From the NCBI RefSeq assembly GCF_900110125.1, contig NZ_FOCN01000010.1, positions 1 to 64,000 of the forward strand: a stretch of 64,000 nt of DNA, given 5' to 3'. Within the stretch, counting starts at the first letter, position 1, and every line of letters starts with the position of its first letter. Below are positions 1 through 10,090 of the stretch, piece after piece. A program made the position numbers and the translations under genes. Under the pieces are notes generated by a model, which saw only the letters and a list, made by a program, of their open reading frames with translations, did no database searches and was not told the DNA's origin. The stretch comes from Cryobacterium luteum (GTDB taxonomy: Bacteria; Actinomycetota; Actinomycetes; Actinomycetales; Microbacteriaceae).

Positions 1-308
1 GATTTACGGATCCCTTTGTCCCAGTCGACGGCAGTCCTGATATCGACATCGGCCAAAGCGGCCGCCTCACGGCGGGGAGTGCCAGCCGCGCGGAGCTCAC
101 GGAACATCTCACGCCCAGGGTGCGGTTTCGGCCCTCGAATCCCAACGCTGCGCGCCCAACGGTAGCCAGTGCCGCGGTTGATGCCCAGCTCAGCCGAGGC
201 AGAAGTCACGTCACCAAGTCGCTCCAGCAGAGCCAGAAAAGACGCCTTGTCCGCGCACGGATTCTGTTCGTCGGTCGAGGGCTCATTGGTCGGGTTTAAC
301 GTGGTCAT
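1..308 (-). CDS. IS30-like transposase, N-terminal part (cut by window edge)
   Basis: The reverse strand is open from an ATG at 308 to the window edge (102 complete codons), with GGGAG upstream as ribosome site. The product starts with a short polar leader. It then reads like two successive helix-turn-helix units, one around SAELGINRGTGYRW (about residues 37-50) and one around REAAALADVDIRTAVDW (about 79-95). Paired HTH units before a DDE core are the layout of actinobacterial IS30-family transposases. The catalytic core lies outside the window, so family and intactness are inference. A phage-type HTH regulator is the alternative. Confidence 0.5.
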   Translation of the reverse strand, partial: MTTLNPTNEPSTDEQNPCADKASFLALLERLGDVTSASAELGINRGTGYRWARSVGIRGPKPHPGREMFRELRAAGTPRREAAALADVDIRTAVDWDKGIRK

Positions 309-488
309 ACAAACTCCCAAGAGTCTGGGTGTTGCAACGACCAGTAGAACCCAAGTCTATCCTGGGCCCGGTTTCGTAACCTGGACCCCGACGGCCCGGG
401 CATAACCGCCTCCTCCGACACCGCACGTTAACCCGGCACCCCTAAGCTGCACGCAAAGACCCCACCTCGCACCTGCAGAAACGGTCCC

Positions 489-1811
489 ATGTCCACAATC
501 TTCGATCGGGTTGACGCCCGCCTGGCGACAGCGCTCACCCCGAGCCGCCGTCTCACCCTGCAACGCCCGCGCACCCTGGCGCTCGGCTTCCTCGTCCTGC
601 ACACGGTTTTCCTGCTCGCACTCCTCCCCACCATCCTCACCGGCCGCGTGCTTGGAGACCTTCCGCTCTACCGCACCTGGGCCGAGCTCGGCTTCAGCAA
701 CGGCGTCTGGCAGGGAATCGATACCGCCTGGGTCTACCCGATCGGCGCCATTCTCCCAATCGCCTTCGCGAGCGTCGCTGGTCCGCTGCTGTATCAACTG
801 CTGTGGTTCCTGATGACGACCGTGCTCAACGCGGTTGCCGTCGGGGCGCTCACCGACTGGGGGCGCCGCCGCAGCGGGTTCAAGTCTGCCTGGTACTGGC
901 TGCTCGCATCGTTCCTGCTCAGCCCGGTGGGCCTGCTGCGCCTCGAAGGGATAACGGCCCCCCTCGTCATCGTCGGCCTCGTGCTGCTCGCCCGGCGTCC
1001 GCTGGTAGCCGCGGTCCTGCTCACTCTCGCCACCTGGATCAAGGTCTGGCCGGCCGCGGTCATTCTCGCCGTGGTCACGGTGTCACCCCGACGACGCACG
1101 GTACTGCTCACCGGGGCCGCGCTGTCCGCCGGAGTGGCAGCATCCGTTTGGCTGCTGGGCGGACTGCGCTATCTCACCGGCTTCATCACGGAACAAACCG
1201 ACCGTGCCCTGCAGCTCGAGGCGCCCATCACCACCCCGTGGGTATGGCTGGCCACCCTGGGTCGCCCCGACACGGTCATCTACGAGAACTATTCCATCGC
1301 CACGCGTGAGGTGTCGGGCCCGGGCACCGATCTGGTTGCCTCGCTGATGACGCCGGTCATGTTCGCGGCCATCGCGGCTATTTTTGTGCTGTTACTCATC
1401 GCCACACTGCGGCGAGCGGATGCCGCCCAGCTCGTTCTGCTTGGTTCCCTCGCCCTGGTCAGCGCGTTCGTCGTCTTCAACAAGGTCGGGTCACCGCAGT
1501 ACATGCTGTGGCTGGTGCCGGTGGTCGCCGTCGGTGTCGGGCGCAGCTGGATGCTGTGGCGGGTTCCGGCCGTGCTCATGCTGGCCATAGCCGGCCTGAC
1601 CACGCTGGTCTTCCCCATCTTCTACCTGCCGCTCATCGCCGGCGACCCGTTTTCGCTCCTGCTGCTCACCGTGCGCAACGTGCTCCTCGTCATGCTGTTG
1701 AGCTGGTCGGTCAGGGAAGTCGCTCGATTGGCCTGGGCTGCGCCGAAGCACGAGGTGGAATCCGCGGCACGCCGCCCACTCCCAGTCGGCCAAGGCAGAA
1801 TAGACGGGTGA
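489..1811 (+). CDS. GT87/DUF2029-like polytopic mannosyltransferase
   Basis: This 440-residue integral membrane protein has roughly ten hydrophobic segments starting near residue 30, and an acidic or aromatic first loop (LPLYRTWAELGF, about residues 58-69). That layout is typical of GT-C glycosyltransferases of the GT87/DUF2029 group, which use polyprenyl-phosphate mannose at the outer face of the membrane in actinobacteria. The acceptor cannot be told from sequence. The stop overlaps the start of the next gene in a GTGA, so the two are probably translationally coupled. Confidence in 'membrane glycosyltransferase' is good; the exact reaction is inferred. Confidence 0.7.
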   Translation: MSTIFDRVDARLATALTPSRRLTLQRPRTLALGFLVLHTVFLLALLPTILTGRVLGDLPLYRTWAELGFSNGVWQGIDTAWVYPIGAILPIAFASVAGPLLYQLLWFLMTTVLNAVAVGALTDWGRRRSGFKSAWYWLLASFLLSPVGLLRLEGITAPLVIVGLVLLARRPLVAAVLLTLATWIKVWPAAVILAVVTVSPRRRTVLLTGAALSAGVAASVWLLGGLRYLTGFITEQTDRALQLEAPITTPWVWLATLGRPDTVIYENYSIATREVSGPGTDLVASLMTPVMFAAIAAIFVLLLIATLRRADAAQLVLLGSLALVSAFVVFNKVGSPQYMLWLVPVVAVGVGRSWMLWRVPAVLMLAIAGLTTLVFPIFYLPLIAGDPFSLLLLTVRNVLLVMLLSWSVREVARLAWAAPKHEVESAARRPLPVGQGRIDG

Positions 1812-2401
1812 CCACGACGACGACCTTCGCCCTCATCCGCCACGGCCAAACCGATTGGAATGCCGCCCTGCGCATCCAGGGTGCCACCGATATCCCGCTC
1901 AACGACGTGGGACGTGGCCAGGCAGCGGATGCCGTCGTTCCCCTCCAGCGCTACGGCTGGGATTTCATCGTTTCGTCGCCGCTGTCTCGGGCCGCCGAAA
2001 CTGCTGACCTGATCGGCGAACAGCTCGGCCTCGACATCGCCCGGCGCATTCCGGGCCTGATCGAGCGCAACTACGGGCCGGCCGAGGGTCTCAGCGCCGG
2101 ACCGGAGCTTGATGCCCTGCGATTTCCCGGTGGATTCCACGGCGCCGAGACCGAAGAGGCTGTCGCGGAGCGCGGGGTCGATGCGCTGCACCAGCTGGCC
2201 GAACGCCATCCCGGTGCGCGCATCATCGTCGTTGCCCACGGCACCCTCATACGGCTGAGCCTTGAGCACGCCCTCGACCAGCGCATTGGCAGCATCAGCA
2301 ATGCCACGCTCAACCTCGTGCACCATCACCACGTGGCCGCCGACGACGCGACACAGTGGCAGCTCGACGTGTTGAACGGCGAGCAGCTCGTCGGTGCCTG
2401 A
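1808..2401 (+). CDS. Histidine phosphatase family protein (phosphoglycerate mutase-like)
   Basis: This 197-residue branch-1 histidine phosphatase has the catalytic RHG at residues 11-13 (His12 is the phosphate acceptor), the arginine in SSPLSRA near 61, the acidic ERNYG near 87, and the second histidine in VVAHG near 144. The GTG start overlaps the upstream TGA (GTGA). A longer open frame exists upstream but runs through the glycosyltransferase gene, so it is not used. Such enzymes dephosphorylate metabolites such as sugar or nucleotide phosphates. Two-residue motifs do not reveal the substrate. Coupling to a glycosyltransferase could hint at a cell-envelope role. Confidence 0.85.
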   Translation: MTTTTTFALIRHGQTDWNAALRIQGATDIPLNDVGRGQAADAVVPLQRYGWDFIVSSPLSRAAETADLIGEQLGLDIARRIPGLIERNYGPAEGLSAGPELDALRFPGGFHGAETEEAVAERGVDALHQLAERHPGARIIVVAHGTLIRLSLEHALDQRIGSISNATLNLVHHHHVAADDATQWQLDVLNGEQLVGA

Positions 2402-2415
2402 CCCGCGCCAACGAG

Positions 2416-3606
2416 TCAGCGGCCGGTTGATACCGTCACGGTGAATTTGGTGTTGCGGCCGACCTGGCGGGTCGAGCCGACGATGCGGGTGAGCATCGGG
2501 CGGTAGCCGAGGTGGGTGTTCCACACCGTCCAGAGTTCGCCGCCGGGTGCGAGCACCCTCGCCGCGTCGATGAACAACTTCTCGGCCAGGCCGGCATGCA
2601 CCGACGCTCCGATATGGAACGGCGGATTGAGCAGAATCAGGTCGGCCGAGTTGTCGGCCTGGCCGGACAGCCCGTCAGCGCGCACCACGGTGACGCGATC
2701 GGCGAGCGCGTTGGCGTCGACGGTCGCGCGAGCGGATGCGACGGCGACGGCCGACTGATCCGTAGCGAGCACCTGCAGCAGCGGACGCTGCGCGGCCAGT
2801 GCCGCGGCGAGCACACCGGTTCCACAGCCGAGGTCGATGGCGCGTTCGGCGTCGGGCTTCATGCGGTCGAGCACCTCGAGCAATGCCCGGGTACCGATAT
2901 CGATACTGGTGCCGGCGAACACGCCGCCGTGGCCGCGCACGGTGAGGTCGAAGTCCTCGTGCCGCTCGCTGTGCGGCCAGTCTGTGATCGACGTGGCTAG
3001 CGGCGAGGAAGCGATCAGCACGCGGGATTTCTGGCGTGCCGGGCGCACGTTGAGGGCGCCGAAGTGGCGGCGCAACACCTCGTTCATGCTCACGGTCATG
3101 TGTTTGATGCGGCCACCAGCGAAGACGATGACGTCGGGCGAGGCGTACCTGGCGATGGCGCCGGCGATCTCGTCGAGGGCATCGAGGCTTTTCGGCAACT
3201 GCAGCAGCACGACGTGGGCGTCTTTCAGCAGTTCTTCGCCAAGGGGCAGCGAGCGGTAAGCATCCGTCAGGTTGACGCCGGAGGCGTTGCTGTCGAGCGC
3301 GTATTCTCCCGAGAGGGCGTCCTGGTAGACCCGGATGCCGCGGGCGTTATGCAGGGCGGCCGCGCCAAGGGTGAGGGCGCCGTAGCGGTCCTCGAGTACG
3401 ACGACGCCGTCAAGGCGGTAGGCGGCGAGCGCGCCGGCCGCTTCGTCGAGAATGAGTCGGTCGCTCGCATCGACGGCAAAGAGGTTCTCCGCCTCGATGT
3501 CGGGACGACGACGCAGACGGTCGAAATCGAATTCGTTCACACGCTCATTCTCGTGCTTGCTGGTGTTCCGCGGCGCGGACTGGTCGTGCGTGCCCGATTC
3601 GGACAT
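2416..3606 (-). CDS. RsmC/RlmG-like rRNA guanine-N2 methyltransferase
   Basis: The 396-residue protein has two Rossmann-like halves. The C-terminal one carries the SAM-binding DLGCGTG (about 258-264) and the NPPFH tetrad (327-331) of N2-guanine methyltransferases (MTS/PF05175). The N-terminal half lacks these motifs, which is the RsmC/RlmG layout (degenerate N domain, active C domain). Those enzymes methylate G1207 of 16S or G1835 of 23S rRNA; which one cannot be decided here. The first ~22 residues are polar, and a GTG at residue 23 is an alternative start. It converges on the phosphatase gene, with 14 bp between the stops. Confidence 0.85.
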   Translation of the reverse strand: MSESGTHDQSAPRNTSKHENERVNEFDFDRLRRRPDIEAENLFAVDASDRLILDEAAGALAAYRLDGVVVLEDRYGALTLGAAALHNARGIRVYQDALSGEYALDSNASGVNLTDAYRSLPLGEELLKDAHVVLLQLPKSLDALDEIAGAIARYASPDVIVFAGGRIKHMTVSMNEVLRRHFGALNVRPARQKSRVLIASSPLATSITDWPHSERHEDFDLTVRGHGGVFAGTSIDIGTRALLEVLDRMKPDAERAIDLGCGTGVLAAALAAQRPLLQVLATDQSAVAVASARATVDANALADRVTVVRADGLSGQADNSADLILLNPPFHIGASVHAGLAEKLFIDAARVLAPGGELWTVWNTHLGYRPMLTRIVGSTRQVGRNTKFTVTVSTGR

Positions 3607-3680
3607 GGTTCCCCCTGAAAGTGGTGCCGGTGCAACCAGTTCGTGCTGTGAAACAGAAACGTGGAGCTTGTTACAAATGA

Positions 3681-4094
3681 CTATGGTCTGGGCTGCCGCC
3701 AGATGACGATCTGGTTGCTGCGCCTGGTGCGGGTGCCCGCCTTCATCGAAATGACGTCACCGGCGGAGCCAGCCGCAAAAACGCGGCGGCCCGGACGGTT
3801 CAGCAGTTCGTCAGCGAGCGTCGATTCTAGTTCGCGCACGCGATTTTCGAGTCCGCGCACGTGATCCTCGAGTTCGAGGATACGACGGATGCCTTCCAGA
3901 CTCACACCCTCCGAGCCCAGGAATGCGATTTCACGGAGCTTTGCCACGTCGAGCATGGAGTAGCGGCGGCTCTTGCCGGGGGTGCGTTCCGGGCTGACGA
4001 GGCCCAGGCGATCGTATTGGCGCAGGGTTTGCGGGTGCATTCCCGCAAGCTCGGCGGCCGTGGAAATCACGAAGACCCGGGTGGTCTCGTCCAT
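3681..4094 (-). CDS. hspR: MerR-family heat-shock repressor HspR
   Basis: The 137-residue protein opens with a MerR-type winged helix (AAELAGMHPQTLRQYDRLGLV, split around residues 14-34). It continues with a helix rich in charged residues (about 75-95) that should form the dimer coiled coil, and ends in a basic tail. HspR binds the HAIR inverted repeat and represses the dnaK operon, with DnaK as co-repressor. Two HAIR sites lie upstream of dnaK here. It is the last gene of dnaK-grpE-dnaJ-hspR and starts 2 bp after the dnaJ stop, so it autoregulates as part of the operon. Confidence 0.95.
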   Translation of the reverse strand: MDETTRVFVISTAAELAGMHPQTLRQYDRLGLVSPERTPGKSRRYSMLDVAKLREIAFLGSEGVSLEGIRRILELEDHVRGLENRVRELESTLADELLNRPGRRVFAAGSAGDVISMKAGTRTRRSNQIVIWRQPRP

Positions 4095-4096
4095 GA

Positions 4097-5098
4097 CTAA
4101 CCCTTCGCCCGCGCGATCAGTTCATCGCGTGGGTTTTCCTTGGGCAGTGCTTCGGCGAACGCTGCGAGTTTCTCTTCCGCGTCCTTCGACAAGTGCGAGG
4201 GCACCGCGACCTGCACGATAGCGAGCAGGTCGCCCGTGCCTTTCGCGGTGGTTACTCCGCGACCCTTGACCCGCAGCACGCGGCCACCGGGAGTACCGGG
4301 GGCAACGCGCAACTTGACCGGTCTGCCTCCGAGGGTGGGCACCTCGATCGTCGCGCCGAGGCTGGCCTCGACGAAGGTGACCGGAACTGTCACGCGCAGG
4401 TTGAGGCCGTCGCGTTCGAACACCGGATGCTTGCGCACAGTGATCGTCAGCACAATATCGCCGGATTCTCCTCCGTCGGGGCTGGACTGACCCTTGCCGC
4501 GCAGGCGAATCTTCTGCCCGTCCGCGACTCCGGCCGGAATCTTCACCTTGATCGGTCGGCCGTCCTGGGTCTGCAGACTGATCTGGTCGCCCTGGGTGGC
4601 CGTGATGAAGTCGATGGTCGTCGACGCGATCACATCGCGGCCCCTGGTCGGCGCGCCCGATCCCCGGTAGCCGCCGGTGGGGTTACCGAAGCCGGCCCCA
4701 CCACCGCCACCTCTGCCGAACATACCCCCGAGGATATCGTCGAAGCCACCCTGCTCGAAGGTGTAACTCTGCTGACGGCTTCCGCCGCCGAACATGCCTC
4801 CGAAAGCGTCCTCGAAGCCGCCGCTCTGAGCCCGGCCGCCGGGCGCAGCGAACCGCGCCCCGCTGCCCATGGCCCGGACGGCGTCATATTCCTTGCGCTG
4901 GGCGGCATCATTGAGCACCGAGTGCGCCTCGCTGAGTTCCTTGAACTTCGCCTCAGCGGCTGGGTTTCCCGGGTTGGAGTCCGGGTGGTACTTTCGGGCG
5001 AGTTTGCGGTACGCCTTCTTCAACTCGGCCGGCGTGACATCTTTCGATACCCCGAGAACCTTGTAGAAGTCTTTGTCGAACCAGTCCTGGCTAGCCAT
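4097..5098 (-). CDS. dnaJ: DnaJ co-chaperone lacking the zinc-finger domain
   Basis: This 333-residue J protein stimulates the ATPase of DnaK. The J domain (about 9-75) has the HPD motif in RKYHPDSNPG. A Gly/Phe-rich linker follows (about 85-155), then two beta-rich C-terminal domains. There is no cysteine at all, so the CxxCxGxG zinc module of type I DnaJ is absent and this is a type II/CbpA-like protein. The start is the ATG overlapping the end of grpE by 8 bp. The open frame upstream of it is only grpE read out of frame. A canonical zinc-containing DnaJ would be expected elsewhere, near hrcA. Confidence 0.93.
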   Translation of the reverse strand: MASQDWFDKDFYKVLGVSKDVTPAELKKAYRKLARKYHPDSNPGNPAAEAKFKELSEAHSVLNDAAQRKEYDAVRAMGSGARFAAPGGRAQSGGFEDAFGGMFGGGSRQQSYTFEQGGFDDILGGMFGRGGGGGAGFGNPTGGYRGSGAPTRGRDVIASTTIDFITATQGDQISLQTQDGRPIKVKIPAGVADGQKIRLRGKGQSSPDGGESGDIVLTITVRKHPVFERDGLNLRVTVPVTFVEASLGATIEVPTLGGRPVKLRVAPGTPGGRVLRVKGRGVTTAKGTGDLLAIVQVAVPSHLSKDAEEKLAAFAEALPKENPRDELIARAKG

Positions 5099-5708
5099 CG
5101 CTCGGTACCTGAACGACGACCTTGGCCGCGCGCAGCAGCGTGGAACCGAGGTAATACCCCGTCTCCGCGACATCGCCGACGGTTTCGGTGTCGACGGCCG
5201 CACTCGGCTGCTGGAAGATCGCCTCGTGCATGGTCGGGTCAAAGGGGTCGCCGACCGTGCCGAATGACGTCAGGCCCAGGCGCTCAACACTTGCCCGCAG
5301 CTTGGCCGCGATCGTGGCGAAAGCAGAGTCGGGTACGAGGTCGCCGTGCTTCTCAGCACGGTAGATGTCATCGAGTACCGGAATAAGCACCTTGACGATA
5401 TCCCCGGTCACGCGCTCTTTTTCGATGGCGCGGTTGGCTTCGGTACGCCGACGGTAGTTGGCGTACTCGGCCGTCACACGCTTGAGGTCGGCGAGGTGTT
5501 CGCTCGTCGGCTCCGCCACTTCACGCTCTGCCGCGTCCAGAATGTCCTGAACGGTCAGTTCGTCTTCTTCGATCCCGTCGGCCGAAGCCGCGGCTTCTTC
5601 GTCACCAGCGGATGCGGCATCGGGCGCTGCTTCCGAGGGAACGCCCGCGCCGGTGCCGTCATCGGGCACCCCCGCAGCGTCCTTGCCTGGATGTTTCTTG
5701 TCAGCCAT
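5091..5708 (-). CDS. grpE: Nucleotide exchange factor GrpE
   Basis: The 205-residue GrpE releases ADP from DnaK. The first ~80 residues are acidic and Ala-rich, as in other actinobacterial GrpE. A long charged helix follows (about 80-130), then the beta-wing core ending ... AKVVVQVPSDG. The conserved region with DPTMHEAI is seen near residues 153-160. It begins 9 bp after the dnaK stop and overlaps dnaJ by 8 bp, which indicates a tight operon under the two HAIR operators. Confidence 0.95.
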   Translation of the reverse strand: MADKKHPGKDAAGVPDDGTGAGVPSEAAPDAASAGDEEAAASADGIEEDELTVQDILDAAEREVAEPTSEHLADLKRVTAEYANYRRRTEANRAIEKERVTGDIVKVLIPVLDDIYRAEKHGDLVPDSAFATIAAKLRASVERLGLTSFGTVGDPFDPTMHEAIFQQPSAAVDTETVGDVAETGYYLGSTLLRAAKVVVQVPSDG

Positions 5709-5717
5709 AGTTGCGGC

Positions 5718-7592
<1,875 letters not shown>

Positions 7593-7646
7593 GTGGGTTG
7601 TTCTCCTTCAATCATGTGCGAAACGAACTACAAAGTAATCTCAAGA

Positions 7647-7667
7647 CTTGAGCCTCGATGACTCAAG
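7647..7667. promoter_or_regulatory. HAIR operator 1 (HspR site)
   Basis: CTTGAGC-N7-ACTCAAG matches the HspR-associated inverted repeat (CTTGAGT-N7-ACTCAAG) with one mismatch. It lies 55-75 bp upstream of the dnaK start and next to the putative -10. A further half site (CTCAAG) lies directly beside it at 7640-7645. Confidence 0.93.
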
Positions 7668-7695
7668 TATTCCAGAACCGATTCGTCCGTGTCAA
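7667..7695 (-). promoter_or_regulatory. Putative dnaK promoter
   Basis: Read on the minus strand, a perfect TTGACA (7695-7690) is followed after 17 bp by GAATAC (7672-7667), a weak -10. The -10 abuts HAIR site 1 and the -35 lies between the two HAIR sites, so HspR bound at either would block RNA polymerase. Assignment is by spacing and consensus only. Confidence 0.5.
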
Positions 7696-7710
7696 TTTCT
7701 CGGGCTGAAA

Positions 7711-7731
7711 GTTGAGTGTGAGTGACTCAAG
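7711..7731. promoter_or_regulatory. HAIR operator 2 (HspR site)
   Basis: GTTGAGT-N7-ACTCAAG matches the HAIR consensus with one mismatch. It lies upstream of the putative dnaK -35, 64 bp centre-to-centre from HAIR 1 (six helical turns), a spacing that would allow cooperative binding on one face of the DNA. Confidence 0.9.
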
Positions 7732-7807
7732 TTTCAACGCACCCACTGAGACACAAGCGGATGCCGCGGGCCGGCAAATCCGGATGTTTACCCCGGAGCA
7801 GTAGATT

Positions 7808-9124
7808 GTGCACATGACCGAGACTGTCGCCGTAGACGCGGGTGCCCCTCCAACGCGTGGCCGGGTGGTGGCCTGGGCGTTCTGGGACTGGGGCTCCGCT
7901 TCATTCAACGCTGTCGTCACCACGTTCGTGTTCAGCGTGTACCTCACCGGCTCCGCGTTCGGCGACGAAGCCGCCGTCTCGGCCCAACTGGGCTGGGCGC
8001 TGGCCATTGCCGGGCTCCTCGTAGCGGTTCTGGCCCCGATCACCGGGCAGCGCTCCGATACCTCGGGGAGGCGCAAATTCTGGCTCGGTGCCAACACGTT
8101 CGTGGTGGTCGGCCTCACCACCGCCATGTTCTTCATCGAAGCCAGCCCCAGCTATCTGGTGCTCGGGCTGGTTCTGCTCGCTGCGGGCAACGTCTTCTTC
8201 GAATTCGCCGGTGTCAACTACAACGCGATGCTCGGCCAGGTCTCGACTCCCCGCACCATCGGCAAGGTCAGCGGGTTCGGCTGGGGCATGGGCTACCTCG
8301 GCGGAATTGTGCTGCTGCTCATCGTCTACTTCGGCTTCATCGCCCCCGAAGTGGGATTGTTCGGTGTGACGAGCGAGAACGGCCTGGCCGTGCGCGTCAC
8401 AATGCTCGTTGCCGCAGCCTGGTTCGGGCTCTTCGCGCTGCCCGTGCTTCTGCGGGTACCCGAGTATCGGGCGCCCGCAGCAGCACGCCGCGAGAAGGTC
8501 GGCTTTCTGCAGAGCTACGTCGTGCTCGCCCACGACGTCAAGCGTCTCTGGAGCACCAGCCGCCCGACCGTCTATTTTCTGTTCGCGAGTGCCATCTTTC
8601 GCGACGGCCTGGCCGGTGTCTTCACCTTCGGAGGTGTGCTCGCGGCATCCGTTTTCGGATTTTCGCCGAGCGAAGTGATCATATTCGCCATCGCCGCCAA
8701 CGTCGTGGCCGGCATCGCCACCATGGCCGTGGGATCGCTCGACGACCGTCTCGGTGCCAAACCCGTGATCGTGACCGCACTCGTGGGCTTGCTGGTCAGC
8801 GGGATGCTCGTATTCCTGCTGCACGATGGCGGCCAGATCGTCTTCTGGACCGCCGGCCTGGCCCTCTGCCTGTTCGTCGGTCCGGCGCAATCCGCCAGCC
8901 GTACTTTTCTGGCGCGACTCATTCCGGTCGGGCGTGAGGGTGAAGTCTTCGGGCTCTACGCAACCACCGGTCGCGCTGTCAGCTTTCTCGCCCCCACGGC
9001 CTTCGCGATCTTCGTGTCGATCTTCGGCGCCGTCTACTGGGGCATTCTCGGCATCATGCTCGTACTGCTCCTCGGCCTGCTCCTGTTGATCCCCGTCACT
9101 GCACGTCAGCAGCAGATCCGCTAG
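7808..9124 (+). CDS. UMF1-type MFS transporter
   Basis: The protein of about 438 residues has about twelve membrane segments. It begins with VVAWAFWDWGSASFNAVV near residue 20, the entry seen in the Atg22/UMF1 family of the major facilitator superfamily. The loop TGQRSDTSGRRKF (about 79-91) is the family's A-motif equivalent. Substrate is unknown; relatives in fungi export vacuolar amino acids. GGAG lies about 9 bp before the GTG at 7808 and 15 bp before the ATG at 7814, so I prefer the GTG. It is divergent from dnaK, sharing the HAIR-containing spacer. Confidence 0.85.
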   Translation: MHMTETVAVDAGAPPTRGRVVAWAFWDWGSASFNAVVTTFVFSVYLTGSAFGDEAAVSAQLGWALAIAGLLVAVLAPITGQRSDTSGRRKFWLGANTFVVVGLTTAMFFIEASPSYLVLGLVLLAAGNVFFEFAGVNYNAMLGQVSTPRTIGKVSGFGWGMGYLGGIVLLLIVYFGFIAPEVGLFGVTSENGLAVRVTMLVAAAWFGLFALPVLLRVPEYRAPAAARREKVGFLQSYVVLAHDVKRLWSTSRPTVYFLFASAIFRDGLAGVFTFGGVLAASVFGFSPSEVIIFAIAANVVAGIATMAVGSLDDRLGAKPVIVTALVGLLVSGMLVFLLHDGGQIVFWTAGLALCLFVGPAQSASRTFLARLIPVGREGEVFGLYATTGRAVSFLAPTAFAIFVSIFGAVYWGILGIMLVLLLGLLLLIPVTARQQQIR

Positions 9125-9229
9125 AAGCGCCGCAGTGCCGGCTGGGCGCCAGCCAGCGGTTGCCTGAGCATCCCCTGAAATCAGATTTTCCTCTCGCTTA
9201 GGTGGCTCAGGCCAGTCAGACTGAAACGC

Positions 9230-10030
9230 ATGACACTCACCCAGCTCCAGAAGGCCGAACTCCTGCTCTCGCTGCATGTGCCCGGCGAGCCCCTCATCGT
9301 GACCAACGTGTGGGATGCCATCACCGCCAAGGTCGTGGCCGATACCCCCGACGTCAAGGCCCTCGCCACCGCGAGCCACTCCATCTCGAACGTGCGCGGC
9401 CTGCAAGACGGCGAAGGGCTCTCCCTCGACGAGGCCATCATCGCCGCCACGATCATCGCCGGCGCCGTCGACCTTCCGGTCTCGGCCGACTTCGAGAAGG
9501 GCTACGCACCGGATGCCCTCGGCGTGACCCGCAACGTACGTCGCCTCATCGAGGAATCCGGAATCGTCGGCATCAACATCGAAGACTCCGTCGGCGCCGA
9601 GAAAACCCCGCAATTCGACATCGAGACGGCCGCCGCGCGCGTGGCTGCCGCCCGAGTTGGCGCCGACCAGAGCGGGATTCCGCTCGTCATCAACGCCCGC
9701 GTCGACACCCTCGCCGGCGGCGGCGCTTGGGACGAAGCCGTCGCCCGCGCCAACGCCTACCTCGGCGCCGGCGCCGACGTCATCTTCTTCCTCGGCCTCA
9801 CAGACGAAAACAAAGTGGCCCGCGCCATCGAGCAGGTCAACGGCAAAATCTCGGTGATCGGTGCGCCCGGACTCGTTCCGCTGAAGCGGCTCGCCGAACT
9901 CGGCATCAGCCGAGTCAGCTTTGGACCGGGCACCCTCGCACTCACGCTCGCAGCCCTGCAGGCCGCAGCCGCGAACCTCACCGCCCTCGGCGACTACCCC
10001 ACCGACCTCGGCTTCAAGTTCGCCCTGTAA
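9230..10030 (+). CDS. Isocitrate lyase/PEP mutase family enzyme
   Basis: The 266-residue TIM-barrel enzyme resembles the carboxyvinyl-carboxyphosphonate mutase branch. Visible are NVWDAITAKVV (about 26-36), the metal-binding SADFEKGYA (85-93) in place of the DxDxGYG of methylisocitrate lyase, GINIEDS (114-120), and NARVDT (about 154-159). It lacks the KKCGH loop of true isocitrate and methylisocitrate lyases. The reaction is therefore probably cleavage or rearrangement of a small 2-oxo acid or phosphonate, but cannot be named. It appears monocistronic and faces the next gene across a long hairpin. Confidence 0.85.
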   Translation: MTLTQLQKAELLLSLHVPGEPLIVTNVWDAITAKVVADTPDVKALATASHSISNVRGLQDGEGLSLDEAIIAATIIAGAVDLPVSADFEKGYAPDALGVTRNVRRLIEESGIVGINIEDSVGAEKTPQFDIETAAARVAAARVGADQSGIPLVINARVDTLAGGGAWDEAVARANAYLGAGADVIFFLGLTDENKVARAIEQVNGKISVIGAPGLVPLKRLAELGISRVSFGPGTLALTLAALQAAAANLTALGDYPTDLGFKFAL

Positions 10031-10036
10031 GTCGCT

Positions 10037-10090
10037 CACACCGAGGCCATCAGCATCCGTTTCTCAGCGGATGCGGGTGGCCTCGGTGTG
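10037..10090. terminator. Nested bidirectional hairpin between convergent genes
   Basis: CACACCGAGGCC (10037-10048) pairs perfectly with GGCCTCGGTGTG (10079-10090). Inside it, GCATCCG pairs with CGGATGC around an eight-base loop. The structure lies between two converging genes and overlaps the last codons of the minus-strand one. No long T run follows on either side, so a terminator role is likely but not certain. Confidence 0.55.

Noticed and set aside
7901-10039. 712-codon open frame opposite the transporter and PEP mutase genes
   Set aside because: It crosses two convincing genes and an intergenic gap and has no recognisable domains.
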